Assembly: GCA_963555705.1 (NCBI GenBank)
Contig: OY743169.1
Coordinates: 9,424,014-9,488,013, forward strand
Length of the DNA stretch: 64,000 nucleotides
Direction of reading: 5' to 3'
Source: Ligustrum vulgare
Lineage: Eukaryota; Streptophyta; Magnoliopsida; Lamiales; Oleaceae
The notes under the pieces are model-generated. The model searched no databases. It was not told the origin of the DNA and worked only from the letters and a program-made list of their open reading frames with translations. Shown here piece by piece: positions 33,201 through 45,644 of the stretch. The number at the start of each line of letters is the position of its first letter. Position 1 is the stretch's first letter. The position numbers and the translations under genes are program-made.

Positions 33201-34485
33201 ATTGACTTATTTAAATGCTAAATTGCTTGGTTTTGAATACATTAAGGACATGTATGCTAGTGATCCGGAATTTTCTATTATTTATGATTCATGTGGCAAG
33301 GGGGCTTTGGATAGGTTCTTTAAGCATGATGACTATTTATTCCGGGAAAATAGATTGTGTGTTCCTAAATGTTCAATGAGGGAGTTTCTAGTTAGGGAGG
33401 CCCATAGTGGAGTGTTGATGGAACATTTTGGGGTTAAAAAGACCTTAGGAATATTAAGTGAACATTTTTATTGGCCTAAGATGAAGATTGATGTCGAGCG
33501 GGTTTGTGGTAGATGCATTACTTGTATAAAGGCTAAGTCTAAGGTTATGCCCGATGGATTATACACACCTTTACCCGTTCCTAGCAAACCTTGGGTTGAT
33601 ATTTCCATGGATTTCATTTTAGGGTTTCCTAGGACTAAGAAGGGGAGAGAGTCAATTTTTGTGGTGGTAGATAGATTTAGCAAGATGGCACATTTCATAC
33701 CATGCCACAAGACCGATGATGCTACCAACATAGCGGACCTTTTCTTTAAGGAGGTAGTGTGTTTACATGGAGTTCCTAAAAGCATTGTTTCGGATAGGGA
33801 TGTTAAGTTTCTTAGTCATTTTTGGAGAGTTTTGTGGAACAAGTTAGGAACTAAACTACTCTTTTCAACCACTTGTCACCCACAAACCGATGGGCAAACC
33901 GAGGTAGTTAATAGGACCATGATTCAATTATTGCTCACTATCATCAATAAGAATCTAAAAAGTTGGGAGGAGTGTTTACCATTCATCGAATTTGCATATA
34001 ATAGGGCTATTCATTCCACTACTTCTTGTTCACCTTTTGAAATTGTTTATGATTTTAATCCACTAACACCGTTGGATTTAATTCCTTTACCTGTTGATGA
34101 ATGTGGTAGCTTAGATGGAAAGAAGAAGGCTGAATTGGTTAAATCACTCCATGAAAAGGTGAGGTTGGAGATTGACAAAAAGAATAAACGCTATGCATCT
34201 CAAGCAAACAAAGGTAGGAAAGACATAATATTTGAACCTGGAGATTGGGTTTGAATACACTTGAGGAAAGAGCGTTTTCCAGACCACCGGAAGTCAAAGC
34301 TCCAACCACGGGGAAATGGTCCATTCCAAGTCCTTGAAAGGATCAACGACAATGCATACAAACTAGACTTACCAGGTGAGTATAAGGTTTCAGCTACATT
34401 TAATGTGTCTGATCTTTCTTTGTTTGATGCAGGTACAGATTCGAGGTCGAATCCTTTCGAAGGGGGAGGGGATGATGTGATCTAG
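33200..34485 (+). pseudogene. Chromovirus integrase
   Basis: Begins with an HHCC zinc finger ([15 protein letters not shown], then CGRCITC). The DDE core has [23 protein letters not shown] and [14 protein letters not shown], supplying the three acidic residues. After a stop at 34252-34254 the C-terminal GPF-type domain follows ([16 protein letters not shown]) with [10 protein letters not shown]. No canonical chromodomain was recognised. The frame runs into the 3' LTR. Confidence 0.85.
34459..34472 (+). other. Gypsy polypurine tract
   Basis: AAGGGGGAGGGGA directly before the 3' LTR TG at 34473; it overlaps the end of the integrase frame. Confidence 0.8.
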
Positions 34486-35214
34486 ATCGAGAGCCCAAAC
34501 ACAAGCCCAAGCAAGGATCCGTTGATTGTGGAAGCAGTGCCGATGACTCGATTTCGGGCAAATAAGGTCAAAGAAGCAATGAACAAAGTGGTGCAAGAGG
34601 CCATGGACAAAAACATGTTCTTGACTAATAAAGAAGCAACTTTCATGTTGGACCCGAGTCCCGAAGCCAAGTGGATGAAAATTGGAACCAACCGGGCTCC
34701 TACACGATCGAAGCGATAAAAGGTCGACGATCGCGCGACCGTGGTAAAATTAAGGTAGAACGTTTTAAGGCTTTCCACGCGATCGCGCAGTGTAAACGCG
34801 AAGGATCTGTTCCCAATTTTCGCAGATTTTGATTTATTTTGTTTCCTTTTTCAATTAAGTTGTTTCCTAGTATAATTCTAAGACCTAGTTTCGTCCCTTA
34901 TCATTATATAAGGGTTCTTTATGTTTACTTTTAAATTACACAACTTTGATATTATTATTGTGAGGCAGATTGCTTTCAAACACCATTCTTCGTTGAATAC
35001 AATTCGAACTTGCGAGTTAAATCTTGTTTGTTCAAATCTCGGTGAGAATTAATATTGTTTGTGATCAAGAGGTCAGTATATCCTGGTGATTGTATTGGTT
35101 GCTTGATTCAATTAATTTTAATTGGATCCATAAATCGTAATTATTTTGGACGGTCTTGGGTCGTGTCAATCTTTTACGGGTTGCGTAGCTACAATTGCTA
35201 CGTGGTTCGCATCA
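34473..35214 (+). repeat. CRM-like Gypsy 3' LTR with integrase-tail coding
   Basis: 742 bp, TGATGTGATC to TTCGCATCA. Past one TAG, the integrase frame continues through PMTRFRANKVKEAMNKVVQE to about 34719 inside the LTR. Confidence 0.9.
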
Positions 35215-35235
35215 GGGCTACTTTTACTAATTTAG

Positions 35236-36500
35236 ACATGGCAAAACATTTATTTTTTGAAATGGGCTAGTGTATCCAAGATATGAAAATGAGAAAGAGG
35301 ACTCATTTGTTGGGAATCAAATAAATTTTTGGGGAATTTACAAAATGACCATTTTTAAGCTCCTCAAATCAAAAGTAGTCATTTTCAATAACTATTATAA
35401 AAAAGGCGAATTTTAGAACCAAAATGTCTCTCATACCCTTATTAAAATGAAAAGGTTAACGGAACGTTTGGCGACTCCTTGGTAGAATTTTTTTTTCTAA
35501 GTAAGATATGTGGTTGAAAATTGGAGAGAGAAAATGTGTGTGGTTAAAAAGTAGTTTAAGAAAATATATTGTTTATAAATTTGTTTATAAATTGTAATCA
35601 TTGCGTAAAAGAACGGTGTATAAATTAATATTAAACACTACACAAATTTTGAGATTGATATATTGCTTTATTTTTTAACATATTGATTATTACCTATTTG
35701 TTATTACCTTGTGGTAGAATTCTACACTGGGTATTGACCAATTTTTTTGGAACAATGAAGATTATATCAAAACTTCATCAACCTTAAGAACAAGTTATAT
35801 GCCCAAAGTTGCTAAAATCATATCATTTTTCTTTGAAAAGTATATCAACATTCAAGTTTGATAGTTCTTTGGCTCACAAATTTTGGAACAAGGTAATTTG
35901 TTTTTATATATAGTTCATGTTTATAAATTTTCTTCAATATTTATAGGTTTGATTACAATAGAGAATTAAATTATGTAAACAATTATTAACCTATTTAAAG
36001 TTATATTATTGGAGTATTTGCACTTGAATCCATGTTTTTTTATGTGTGTTCCTTAAACATTGTCACATCTTTCTTAAATGAATTAGATAAATAGGAATGT
36101 AAGGTAGTTGTATATTGAGGTGGTCATTAATGGTGGATTTGATGGTTGCAGAAGAAGATAAAAATCTTGATATGCAGTCCGAAATACCATTCTCGATATT
36201 TAAAGAATGTTGATTATGATGTTTTGTAAGTAGTGGAATTGGTTGAGGAGAATTATAAATGCACAAGTGTAACCCGTCATGTCGTTCTAGACATCTCCTA
36301 AATGTCGATAATGATACCCCAAATGTATTTCATGACATCTTATTACTTAAATCTCGAGGACACAATAACTCATTGGTTTGTATATGGAATTGATTGAATT
36401 TTCAAGTCTTACATATTTACTCGAGCTACCTTTATTAGTTTTGTTATTATTTTTCAAGCTTATAATTTTGGTCTCCATACATGTAGATATGGGGGGATGT
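35236..36500. other. AT-rich DNA, no gene seen
   Basis: Host sequence resuming after the SINE TSD. It holds a partial Tourist-like MITE copy at about 35480-35600 and no convincing coding frame. Confidence 0.4.
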
Positions 36501-36501
36501 C

Positions 36502-36678
36502 ATGAGATTTATTGTCTGTCATGGTGGTGGCTTCGTACACATGGACAATGATTGGAAGTGACTTGACAATCGTACAATATCAATTCTTTTTGGATGTGAA
36601 ATTCAATACGAAGAGTTTTTAAATAAATTATATGAGAAACTTAATATTGATAGAATTGTATGGAAATACTATCACTGA
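36502..36678 (+). pseudogene. Possible MULE transposase N-terminal fragment
   Basis: A 58-codon frame with one internal TGA reads MRFIVCHGGGFVHMDNDWK then, after the stop, ISILFGCEIQYEEFLNKL. The pattern of a short beta strand with CHGGxF, then YEEFLNKLYEKLNID, resembles the N-terminal region of plant Mutator-like transposases. The identification is tentative; no DDE domain follows. Confidence 0.3.
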
Positions 36679-36683
36679 TAAAC

Positions 36684-36851
36684 AAGAAGCAACATTAGGA
36701 GATGTTTGAATGCTAATCCACCAAATAAACTTATCCTACAATGAATTCAATTAGACATTTGATTGATAAGAAGCAATATTGGGAGAGGTTTGAATGCTAA
36801 TCCACCAACTAAACTTATCCTACACTGAACTCAATTAGACATTTGATTGAC
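36684..36851 (+). repeat. 84-bp tandem duplication
   Basis: Two adjacent units share TTTGAATGCTAATCCACCAA and TTAGACATTTGATTGA with few substitutions. A third unit begins but diverges at once. Confidence 0.75.
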
Positions 36852-37111
36852 AAGATAATATCTTGGGTACTCAATGCTTTCTTGTATTCGTAGTGCAATT
36901 GTTGTGCCCTTTTGTTAAACATTTGAACTACCAAAAATTTGTGAGTCCATCTACATTCATATGCATCAAAGTGCTATTGAAACTAGTTTACTTTTATTTT
37001 TTTGATGATTTGTATATTTTTCGAGTTACCTATTCAAGATAGAGTTTGGTACTATTTTTTGAGGCTTTCATTCACGACTTTTGGTATTTTATGTATTTTC
37101 TCGAGCACCAC

Positions 37112-38895
37112 TGACTCGATGTAAAATCTACCCTCAAAGTATAAAGAGGTCAAGTTATAGCCTACCAATAATCCAGGTTCATTCTTCCTAGGAATTTTTC
37201 TGCTATAATAATAATTGCTAAATTCAAGTCTTAAACTACGATTTCAAGATTACTTAAATGATAAAAAGAGGATATAATTAAATTGCAATGAAAGAGAAAT
37301 TTTAGTGGAGTTATTCTTTTGCTATCAATTGGGCTTGCAACTAAGATTAGTATGAATTTCTTGAGATCGATGAGATTTAAACAGATTAGTAAGAAAATTA
37401 ATCAATTTGTTTTACGGTATTTCGTCGAGCATGTTGTGTGCATATTTAAGACATACCACATCAACGACATCAATTCAAGTAAAATAATCTGAAAATTTAA
37501 AATAATTTGTAAAGCCTTATCAATAACAAGAATTCATCTATAGAAAATTAACATTCACCCATTGAGGTTAAGAATAACTCCTCTCAAATATAATTTAGCC
37601 GAACATAATTAAATTAACCGAAATCAAAATCAAATAAACAATTACCATTCTAGGAAGCGAAATTCAAATTTGAAAATGAAAATTCAATAACTAAAAATAT
37701 ATCTAAAAATCAACTAACATCAATAATCTAAAATTATTTCAACTAATGATTAAAACAACTAGAAGAATAAATAAAACAAGAATTAAACTAAAACCAATAA
37801 CTCGAAACAACCAATTTCACCCTCTATTTTCGGTGAAGGTTGCTGTTGAAGTTGGTGAGAGAGAGCTGTGTGTTGCGGCTGTCATGGGAGATGGAGTTTG
37901 ACCACTGACTGCTTCCAAGAGTGCTAGAACGGCTATAGGTTGGAATTGGCTTGTGCGTGATGAAGTTTCCGACTGTTGGGAAGTGAGATGCTGTGCTGTG
38001 AGTTGCCGCTGAAAATTGTGTGGGAATTAACGACTGGTGTGTTGGTGAAAAGGAGAGAAGTGGCTTGCGGCTGTGTTGGTGTGGATGAGGTCGAAGGAGA
38101 GCAGAGAATGAGAAAAGTGAAGAGGCTTGCGGCTGAGTTACGTAAGGGAGAGGAGGCTGCCTGCGTGAGTGGAGCTGCGGGTAGGTTGGTTATGGAAGCA
38201 GAAAAATATGTGAGGTTGAGGGTGGAGAAGGTTTGAGGATGGAAGAGTTAAGAGAGATGCGGCTGTGTAAGGTTGAAGGTGAAAGCCAAAGACAGAGATG
38301 AAAGTGGTTGCTATTGGTGAAAAATGAGAGAGATGGAGATGCTGTTGAAGGTGAGTGGCGGCTGAAGGGAAGGGAGGAAGTGCCACTGGTTATGGAAGAA
38401 GAAGTGCCGCTGGTGATTTTGTTTGCTGCTTGGATGATGAAGGAAGAGAGATGGTGGTTTTTTGGAAGAGAAGAGTGGCTTACGGCTATGTGATTGAGAG
38501 AAGACAGAGGATGGGTTGCGGCTGGAGTGTTGTGGCTGAGGGAAGAGATCCTCCTTTTATGGGAGAAGACGGCTGCTCTTTTAGAGAGAAGGTCAGCTGG
38601 GTGAGATGGTTTTTGGGCTGGGAAATTGAGCCAAAAATATGCGTCATTCTTTATTTCTTTAGTCGAATTAGGTTAGAGAATTTTGAGAAGAAATTCAAAT
38701 TCAATTTGAAATATTGTCCAATCTTTCCCTGCAATTAAATAAATGAAATTTTTAGCAATTAAAATTAATTTAGAGTTAAAGAAATAAAATTGAATCTTTA
38801 ATAATTTTACTCTAAATGACAAAATTTATATCCCAAAATTGTATTTTTTTTCATTTATTTACTTCTTTAAAATAAGTAAAATTGGTCAATAATCA
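37112..38895 (-). repeat. Athila-like 3' LTR (left)
   Basis: 1784 bp, TGACTCGATG to CAATAATCA. Nearly identical to the right LTR apart from small indels and scattered substitutions. It contains a purine-rich, GC-richer block (37830-38600) with repeated TGCGGCTG words. Confidence 0.9.
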
Positions 38896-38911
38896 CACTC
38901 CCCAACTAGCT
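38896..38911 (-). other. Athila-like polypurine tract
   Basis: The minus strand reads AGTTGGGGAGTG adjacent to the LTR. Confidence 0.7.
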
Positions 38912-39497
38912 TTTTGCTAGTCTCTAGCAATTCAAGCGAATTAAAAACATGACTAGCTCAATGAAAAACTTCAATTGTAAAGTCAAGAATGAATTTAGAT
39001 AGTTGAGCACAGCAACTTCGCAAAATCAAGAGATCAAACATTATATCCAAATTAATCCATAAAAACATACCCAAAATTTTGTGTGTGTGTGTTTTAAGCC
39101 GATCCATCAAACCACTAACCCCAACACATATAGTGTCGAGTATTCACTCAAGTAAAGCATAAACTCCATATACTCACTGATATGTGTATTTTGTTTTTGT
39201 ACTGGTTAGGGGGGTCACTCATGGAGTTTGAAAACTGATCACTCAAGCATTCAAGAAAGGCCATATATATGTGGATGGCATCAATGCAAATATTGACCTC
39301 ATGAAAAGCTCATGACCATTGGGACTCAACCGTTCTTACCATAAGCAACTTAAGATCAAAATGTCAATATCAATGTAAAGGTTATGATGGTGTTATCAAG
39401 GGAACTGATACGGAGTGGTGGAAGAAAAGGTTTACGTGTTCCAATGATAATAGTAGAATAATAAATTCCAATGGAAGTATAAGATGTAGTGGTAGCA

Positions 39498-39558
<61 letters not shown>

Positions 39559-40584
39559 ATAAGGAAATAAAAGAAGTGAGTAGAAATTGAGGACTTACAA
39601 AATATAAGCGAGGATAATAATTTTCACTTTTAATCACACTTTAAGCTTACTTTCTTCTTCACATCCTTTACTTTCTTTTCAATATGTCTCCCTTTTCTTT
39701 TGACCTTTTTTTTTTTTTTTTTTTTTGAAATCCTCTCAAATAATTCTTCAACATTCTCCTCTAGTCTCAATGACTGTCAAATACTATCTAACTCCACTTT
39801 TCTTTCTTTTCATGCACCGAACATTTTTTTCTCAAATATGGAGCAAAAATAATCATCCTCACTTATACTTGAAAGTAGAAACAAGGTTATGTATTTATGG
39901 AAGCAATGTCTGGGTGCAATGTCGTCTTTAATGTGAAATAAATGAAAGGAATTTGTGGTTATGAAGGAATTTGTGGATATGAAGAGATTTGTGATGGGAA
40001 GAGAAGATGATAAGGTTAGCTTCAAATGATCAAATTTTTATTTGGCATTGACCTTCATCGCTTCTCAAGTGTAAACCACCAACAATCCATAATCCTTGTA
40101 ATGATGCCCAATGGAAGTCGCAATATCAAACAAGGGCAATATAAGAAAACCACCAATCACTCAACTCTCATGATGAACAAATAAAATTACTTAAACTTGA
40201 GAGAGCTCTAATTGTATGTGTTGACTATCCATCTTATCACAAGGCTTAAATTCGTGCATAAAATTTTTTTAGGAGGGAGGTCTTTACAGAATAACAAAGA
40301 TATAATTCAAGACTGAAGATGTACTCAATTTTAATGCTCAACTATCACAAAAATTAATGCAAAACAAGTACATTTGAGTTACTCTCCCCCCAACTAAAAT
40401 CAGACATTGTCCTCAATGATTCAAAGAGAAGAAAAATGAACAGTATTTAATAGACACGACTCAAAATTAAATCAAGCTAAAGGAGAAGAGTGTACCCGAG
40501 AGGAGGCCTATGCACATGAGCAATTATTCAAGAATGAAAAACTAAAAAAAATGAAGAAAAGAATAAAATCTGCAAAAATAAAAT

Positions 40585-40629
<45 letters not shown>

Positions 40630-40654
40630 ATAATAAAAGTTAGTTCCAAGAAAA
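38912..40654 (-). other. Non-coding 3' internal region of the Athila-like element
   Basis: No env-like ORF was found where Athila elements may carry one. It holds two (TA)n microsatellites, 39501-39556 and 40588-40626, a T run at 39708-39726, and at 40382-40420 a minus-strand sequence, TTGGGGGGAGAGT after GAGGACAATGTC, that resembles the pre-PPT motif of this superfamily. Confidence 0.5.
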
Positions 40655-41765
40655 TCAGCCGTAGGAATCAGGGTCCAGCAGATGTAGTTCATTAACTTTA
40701 GCAGAAAAATTATCCAAAAATGGTTTCAGACGTTGTCCATTAACTTTAAAAATAGTACCAATTTTTGGATCCAAGATTTCAACCGCTCCATAAGGAAAAA
40801 CAGTTTGCACAATGTAAGGACCAATCCATTTAGTTCTCAACTTACCAGGAAACAAATGAAGCTTAGAGTCATATAGCAATACTTTTTGAGAATGGAAAAA
40901 TGATTTTCTAAAAATCTTCTTATCGTGAAAAACTTTCATTTTCTCTTTTGAAAATTTTGCATTCTCATATGCTTCCAAACGTAATTCATCTAACTCATTC
41001 AATTTCAGTTTCCTAAATTCACTAGCTTGATCTAAATCAAAGTTGAGTGTTTTGATTGCCCAATAAGCTTTATGTTCAATTTCAACAGGCAAATGACAAG
41101 GTTTTCCAAATACAATTCTATAAGGAGACATTCCAAGAACAGTTTTAAAAGCAGTCCTATAGGTCCATAAAGCATCATCCAATTTTATAACCCAATCTTT
41201 TCTATTTGGATTCACTGTTTTTGTCAAAATACCTTTAATTTCTCGGTTAGCTAATTCAGTTTGACTATTAGTTTGAGGGTGATAGGGAGTGGAAATTTTA
41301 TGCCTAATGCCATATTTCTTTAACAGGGTTTCAAAAGGTTTATTACAAAAATGTGTTCCTCCATCACTAATTATGGCCTTAGGCATACCAAACCTAGAAA
41401 AAATATGTTCTTTCAAAAATTTGAGCACAACTTGATGGTCATTTATTCTACATGGAATAGCCTCTACCCATTTTGACACATAATCAACAGCAACCAATAT
41501 ATAAAGATATCCAAAAGAAGGGGGAAAAGGACCCATAAAATCTAATCCACAACAATCAAAAATTTCAAGAATAAGGATTGGAGCTAGTGGCATCATATTC
41601 CTATGGCGAAGACTACCAAGTTTCTGACATGCTTCACAATTTTTACAAAATGTATGAGCATCCTTAAACAAACTAGGCCAATAAAAACCACATTGAAGTA
41701 CCTTAGTAGCTGTTTTCTGCGAAGAGAAATGGCCTCCGCAGCATGAGAATGACAGAAGGTAAGAA
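40655..41765 (-). pseudogene. Athila-like integrase
   Basis: Inserts element cDNA into the host genome. The zinc-finger end has [11 protein letters not shown]; the core has [13 protein letters not shown], the Athila-type [25 protein letters not shown] and [20 protein letters not shown] (the D, D and E residues are present). A C-terminal [10 protein letters not shown] and [10 protein letters not shown] follow and the frame ends SYG stop at 40655-40657. The 338-codon frame is open, but the upstream HHCC part is in another frame (shift near 41700-41740). Confidence 0.85.
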
Positions 41766-42765
41766 CTTGTTGTACCTCATTATCAGGAACACATCTTCGG
41801 ATAATTTGATCATCACAATATTTGAATAAGTATGGATCATCATAGAAGAAGTTCCTTGCAATAGCTTTCATCCTCATTTTGTCTTGGACACTCCAATTTG
41901 AGGGCATATGACCTGTAACCAGATAATTAACCAAGTCAGCAAACCATGGAACAATATTCAAGTTAAATAACTGTTCATCGGGAAATGAATAATTTAAAGG
42001 GTGAGAAACGTTTGAATTTTCAGAATTTAGTCTGGATAAATGATCAGCGACAACATTTTCCACCCTTTTTTTATCCTTAATTGTGATGTCAAATTCCTGC
42101 AATAACAAAATCCATCGAATGAGTCTAGGTTTAGCATCTTTCTTTGTGAACAAATATTTAAGAGCAGAGTGATCAGTAAAGATGGTAACAGGGGTCCCAA
42201 TAAGATAAGTTCGAAATTTTTCCAATGCAAAAACTATAGCTAGCAGCTCTTTTTCGGTAGTTGTGTAATTCAATTGAGCTTGATTCAAAGTACTGCTAGC
42301 ATAATAGATTACATAAGGTTCCTTACCTTTCCTCTGGCCAAACACTACCCCTACAGCTATATCACTTGCATCACACATTAATTCAAAAGGTAGAGACCAA
42401 TTAGGTGATCTAACTATGGGTGCAGTGGTGAGTGCCTTTTTTAAATGTTCAAAAGCTGCAGTGCATACATTAGTCCAAAAAAACTTTGTATCATGCATCA
42501 AAAGTGTAGTCAAAAGTTTTGCTATGACACTAAAATCTTTTATGAATCTCCTATAAAAACCTGCATGGCCTAAAAATGATCGAACATCTTTTACAGTTAA
42601 AGGAATATGTAACCTAGAAATTGAATCTACTTTTACCTTATCTACTTCCATGCCTTTAGCAGAAATTATATGACCTAAAACAATTCCTCTTGTAACCATG
42701 AAATGACATTTCTCCCAATTAAGGAGAAGCTGTTTATCCTCACACCTGCATAAAACAGCTTTCAA
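41766..42765 (-). pseudogene. Athila-like RT C-terminus and RNase H
   Basis: Carries the RT thumb and connection (FLGHAGFYRRFIKDFSVIAK) and RNase H with LMCDASDIAVGVVFGQR, the TTTEKELLAIVFALEKF motif, IFTDHSALKYLF and NVVADHLSRL. A stop at 42766-42768 separates it from the RT catalytic core upstream. The frame otherwise stays open for 390 codons. Confidence 0.85.
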
Positions 42766-42774
42766 ATTTGTTAG

Positions 42775-43480
42775 TCAATCATCAAATGAATCACCATACA
42801 CAGAGAAATCATCCATAAATCCTTCCAAAAAGTTTTCTATCATGTCACTGAATATGCTAAGCATGCATCTTTGAAAGGTTGCTGGGGCATTACAAAGACC
42901 AAAAGGCATTCTTTTAAAGGCAAACGTCCCAAAAGGGCAAGTAAAAGTGGTTTTTTCTTGGTCTTCTAATGCTATTTCAATTTGATGATAGCCTGAAAAA
43001 TCATCCAAAAAACAATAGAATGAATGTCCAGCAACTCTTTCTAGCACTTGGTCTAAAAATGGTAAGGGGAAATGGTCTTTTCTGGTCATGGAATTCAATT
43101 TTCTATAATCTATACACATTCTCCAACTAGTGGGGTACCCTTTTAGTTATCATTTCTCCCCGTTCATTTTCAACAACGGTAACCCCGGTTTTCTTAGGAA
43201 CTACTTGAGTAGGACTTACCCACTTGCCGTCTGCAATAGGATAAATGATACCAGCATCAAGTAATTTTAAAACTTCATTTTTAACAACCTCTTTCATATT
43301 AGGATTTAGCCTTCTTTGAGATTCCTTTGAAGGATTAGCATTCTCTTCTAGGAAAATTCTATGAGTGCACACTAAAAGACTAATTCCCTTAATATCTGCT
43401 ATAGTCCAACCTATTGAAGATCTATGATCATTCAACACTTTCAACAACATATTTCCTGATCACAAGTAAGAGTAGAAGAG
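42775..43480 (-). pseudogene. Athila-like reverse transcriptase core
   Basis: The N-terminal part (43127-43450) has IGWTIADIKGISLLVCTHRI, EVLKLLDAGIIYPI and WVSPTQVVPKK. After a frameshift near 43122 the core continues with MCIDYRKLNSMTRKDHFPLP, RMPFGLCNAPATFQRCM and the catalytic FMDDFSVYG (FMDD at 42808-42819). That last motif is diagnostic of the Athila lineage. Confidence 0.9.
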
Positions 43481-43578
43481 ATTACCACAGGGTATGATTC
43501 ATTAGGTCCCAAGAATGCATAATTTAGTTCCGATGGAAGAGGTTTAAGCTCCAGAGTTGGCATCTTCTCTGCTGATGT

Positions 43579-44836
43579 TTACATGGGTGTCTGGATAACA
43601 TTTAGAGGCTCAATGTTTGACTGCCAAGCTCTTACAGCTACTGTTGTTATACTTTTTGAAGGGTCTTGAATGCTGTCCAATTCGAGATTCTGTTCAAGTT
43701 GCTCATCAGGATCTTCTAACTCAATTAGCAGCTCTTCCAGCATATTAACTTCCTGCACTTCATCAAAATCTTTTGGTTGCCTACAAGCATTGAAAATGTT
43801 AAGTTTTAGAGACATATTGCCAAAAGTCAACTTTAAAATACCACTCCTACAATTTATCAAAGCATTTGAAGTTGCAAGAAATGGTCTGCCAAGAATAACA
43901 GGGATTGGAGGAGAAGTTTTAGGTGTACTTTGAACATCAATAACAACAAAATCAACTGGATAGTAGAATTTATCAACTTGAACCAAAACATCCTCAATTA
44001 TCCCTCTAGGCATCATAACAGATCTATCTGCTAATTGTAAAATCATGGGGGTAGGCTTAAGTCCACCTAGACCAAGTTGTGTATATACACTAAAGGGCAA
44101 AAGATTCACACTTGAACCTAAATCTAGCAAGGCATGACCAATACGAGTGGTTCCTATCATACAAGCAATGGTTGGAGAACCAGGATCTTTAAATTTTTGA
44201 GGATTTTGACACTGTATGATAGAACTCACTTGTTCAGTCAAAAAAGCCTTATTCTTAACAGCTAACTTCCTCTTTACTGTACACAAATCCTTAAGAAATT
44301 TAGCATAGGCAGGGACTTGTTGAATTGCATCTAATAGAGGAATATTTACCCTAACTTGCTTAAAAATCTCATGAATTTCTGTTTGATTTTTGGTCTTATT
44401 ACCAGATTATAATCTTTGAGGAAAAGGGGCAGGGGGTGCACCTACTATTGGCCTAGGTGGTTCCTGAACATCAGATAGAGATTTTAACATAGTATCATCA
44501 ACAAGAGGTTCAACTTGCTTACCCACCAAAGTTCTATTTAGGTTCAGGAACTTGGATTTGCTTACCACTTCTCAAGGTAGTTACTGCTTTCACATGTCTT
44601 AGATTGGACTCATCGGCCCCATTGTATTGAGTTTGAGGATTAGGCATTGGTTGAGCTGGAAACTTACCTTTCTCTAGTGCACTTGCATGAGTAGTTAGAT
44701 TTGTAAGCTGAGATCGGATGTCATTAATGGCCTGAGAGTTTTGATTGTTGATGGCAGCTTGACTTTGCATGAATTGTTGGATTTGGTCTTCCAGACTTCT
44801 CTTCTGCGGTAGCATTATTTGTGAACTTTCCTCTCA
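43579..44836 (-). pseudogene. Athila-like gag C-terminus and protease
   Basis: From right to left: the gag end (NNATAEEK in one frame, then EDQIQQFMQSQAAINNQ in the next), RHVKAVTTLRSGKQI, a PQRL block with a stop near 44408, and a retropepsin with ALLDLGSSVNLLPFSVY (DLGSS active site), LQLADRSVMMPRG and IPVILGRPFLAT. The protease frame is open from 44286 to 43579. Confidence 0.85.
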
Positions 44837-45644
44837 ACTTAGCCTAAATATTTCCCTTTTATCCTACCTAACCCGAAGCCCCGTTACAACCAAATAAAGA
44901 CCTTTACTTTGCACTTGTGTTATTGTTAGCTCCGGTCATGACATCTGAGCAGTCTGTGGCAATGAATTCTCCATGTAGTGAGCTGAGTGAAAATTCTCAC
45001 CCTTATACACTTTGTGCGAAGAGAGAAATACCTTGTGAGGGTGTTTACTCACATTACATGTGCTTATGAGTGGTTTGAATTGCTTGGTCTATATTTTGTG
45101 CCTTCAAGTTGATTGAAATTAACACCCATGTTGTAATTCATTGATAGTTGTTGAGGGGATACTCACGAGAGGTGAAAGGATGTAAACTACACTGGGGTAT
45201 GGAGTGATATGATTGAAATACATGAATTTTAAGTGAGTTCTTATGAAGAAGTTCATATAATTCCTTCAATGAAGATCGCCAAAAATGTATCCTTTTTATC
45301 CCACCTTACCCAAGCCCCATTACAACCGGTGTTAAGACCCATACTTTGTGTTCAAAACCATTGGTGGCTCCAATGTGATATATTAGCAAGCCTATGGTAA
45401 GAGTTTTCTATGCTTTGACCTGAGAGTACATATATACTATACACCCTAAACACTTTGAGCGTATTGTGTGAATCTAATGTTAGGTGTTAAATCCCACCAC
45501 ATGTGAATTTTGAAATTTTTTTTTGAAGTGACTAGCATAGTGTTGAATTGTAGAGATAGAAAGATGGATGATGATGAGAGTACATTCCACTAACTTGAGC
45601 TAGTTTATGCTTGAGGACAAGCATTGTCTAAGTGTGGGGGGATT
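44837..45644 (+). mobile_element. Inserted 3' internal fragment of another Gypsy element
   Basis: Non-coding plus-strand sequence ending TTGAGGACAAGCATTGTC then AAGTGTGGGGGGATT, a polypurine tract immediately before the LTR at 45645. Two internal direct repeats share CTTTTATCC(T/C)ACC and AGCCCC(G/A)TTACAACC (44865 and 45294). It interrupts the Athila gag. The exact left border is uncertain. Confidence 0.6.

Larger units (their letters stand above)
28598..35214 (+). mobile_element. CRM-like chromovirus (Ty3/Gypsy), complete structure, decayed coding
   Basis: A 6.6-kb LTR retrotransposon with TSD GGGCT (28593-28597 and 35215-35219), LTRs of 762 and 742 bp, initiator-Met primer site and polypurine tract. 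The gene order gag, protease, reverse transcriptase, RNase H, integrase is Ty3/Gypsy. The gag zinc knuckle CFKCLGRGHVASQC, protease IIDGGSCTN and the [10 protein letters not shown] ending point to a chromovirus. Extension of the integrase tail into the LTR favours the CRM clade (inference). Multiple stops and frameshifts make it non-autonomous. Confidence 0.85.

Noticed and set aside
39501..39556. (TA)n tract as a functional element
   Set aside because: A simple microsatellite; a similar one lies at 40588-40626 in the same non-coding region of the retrotransposon.
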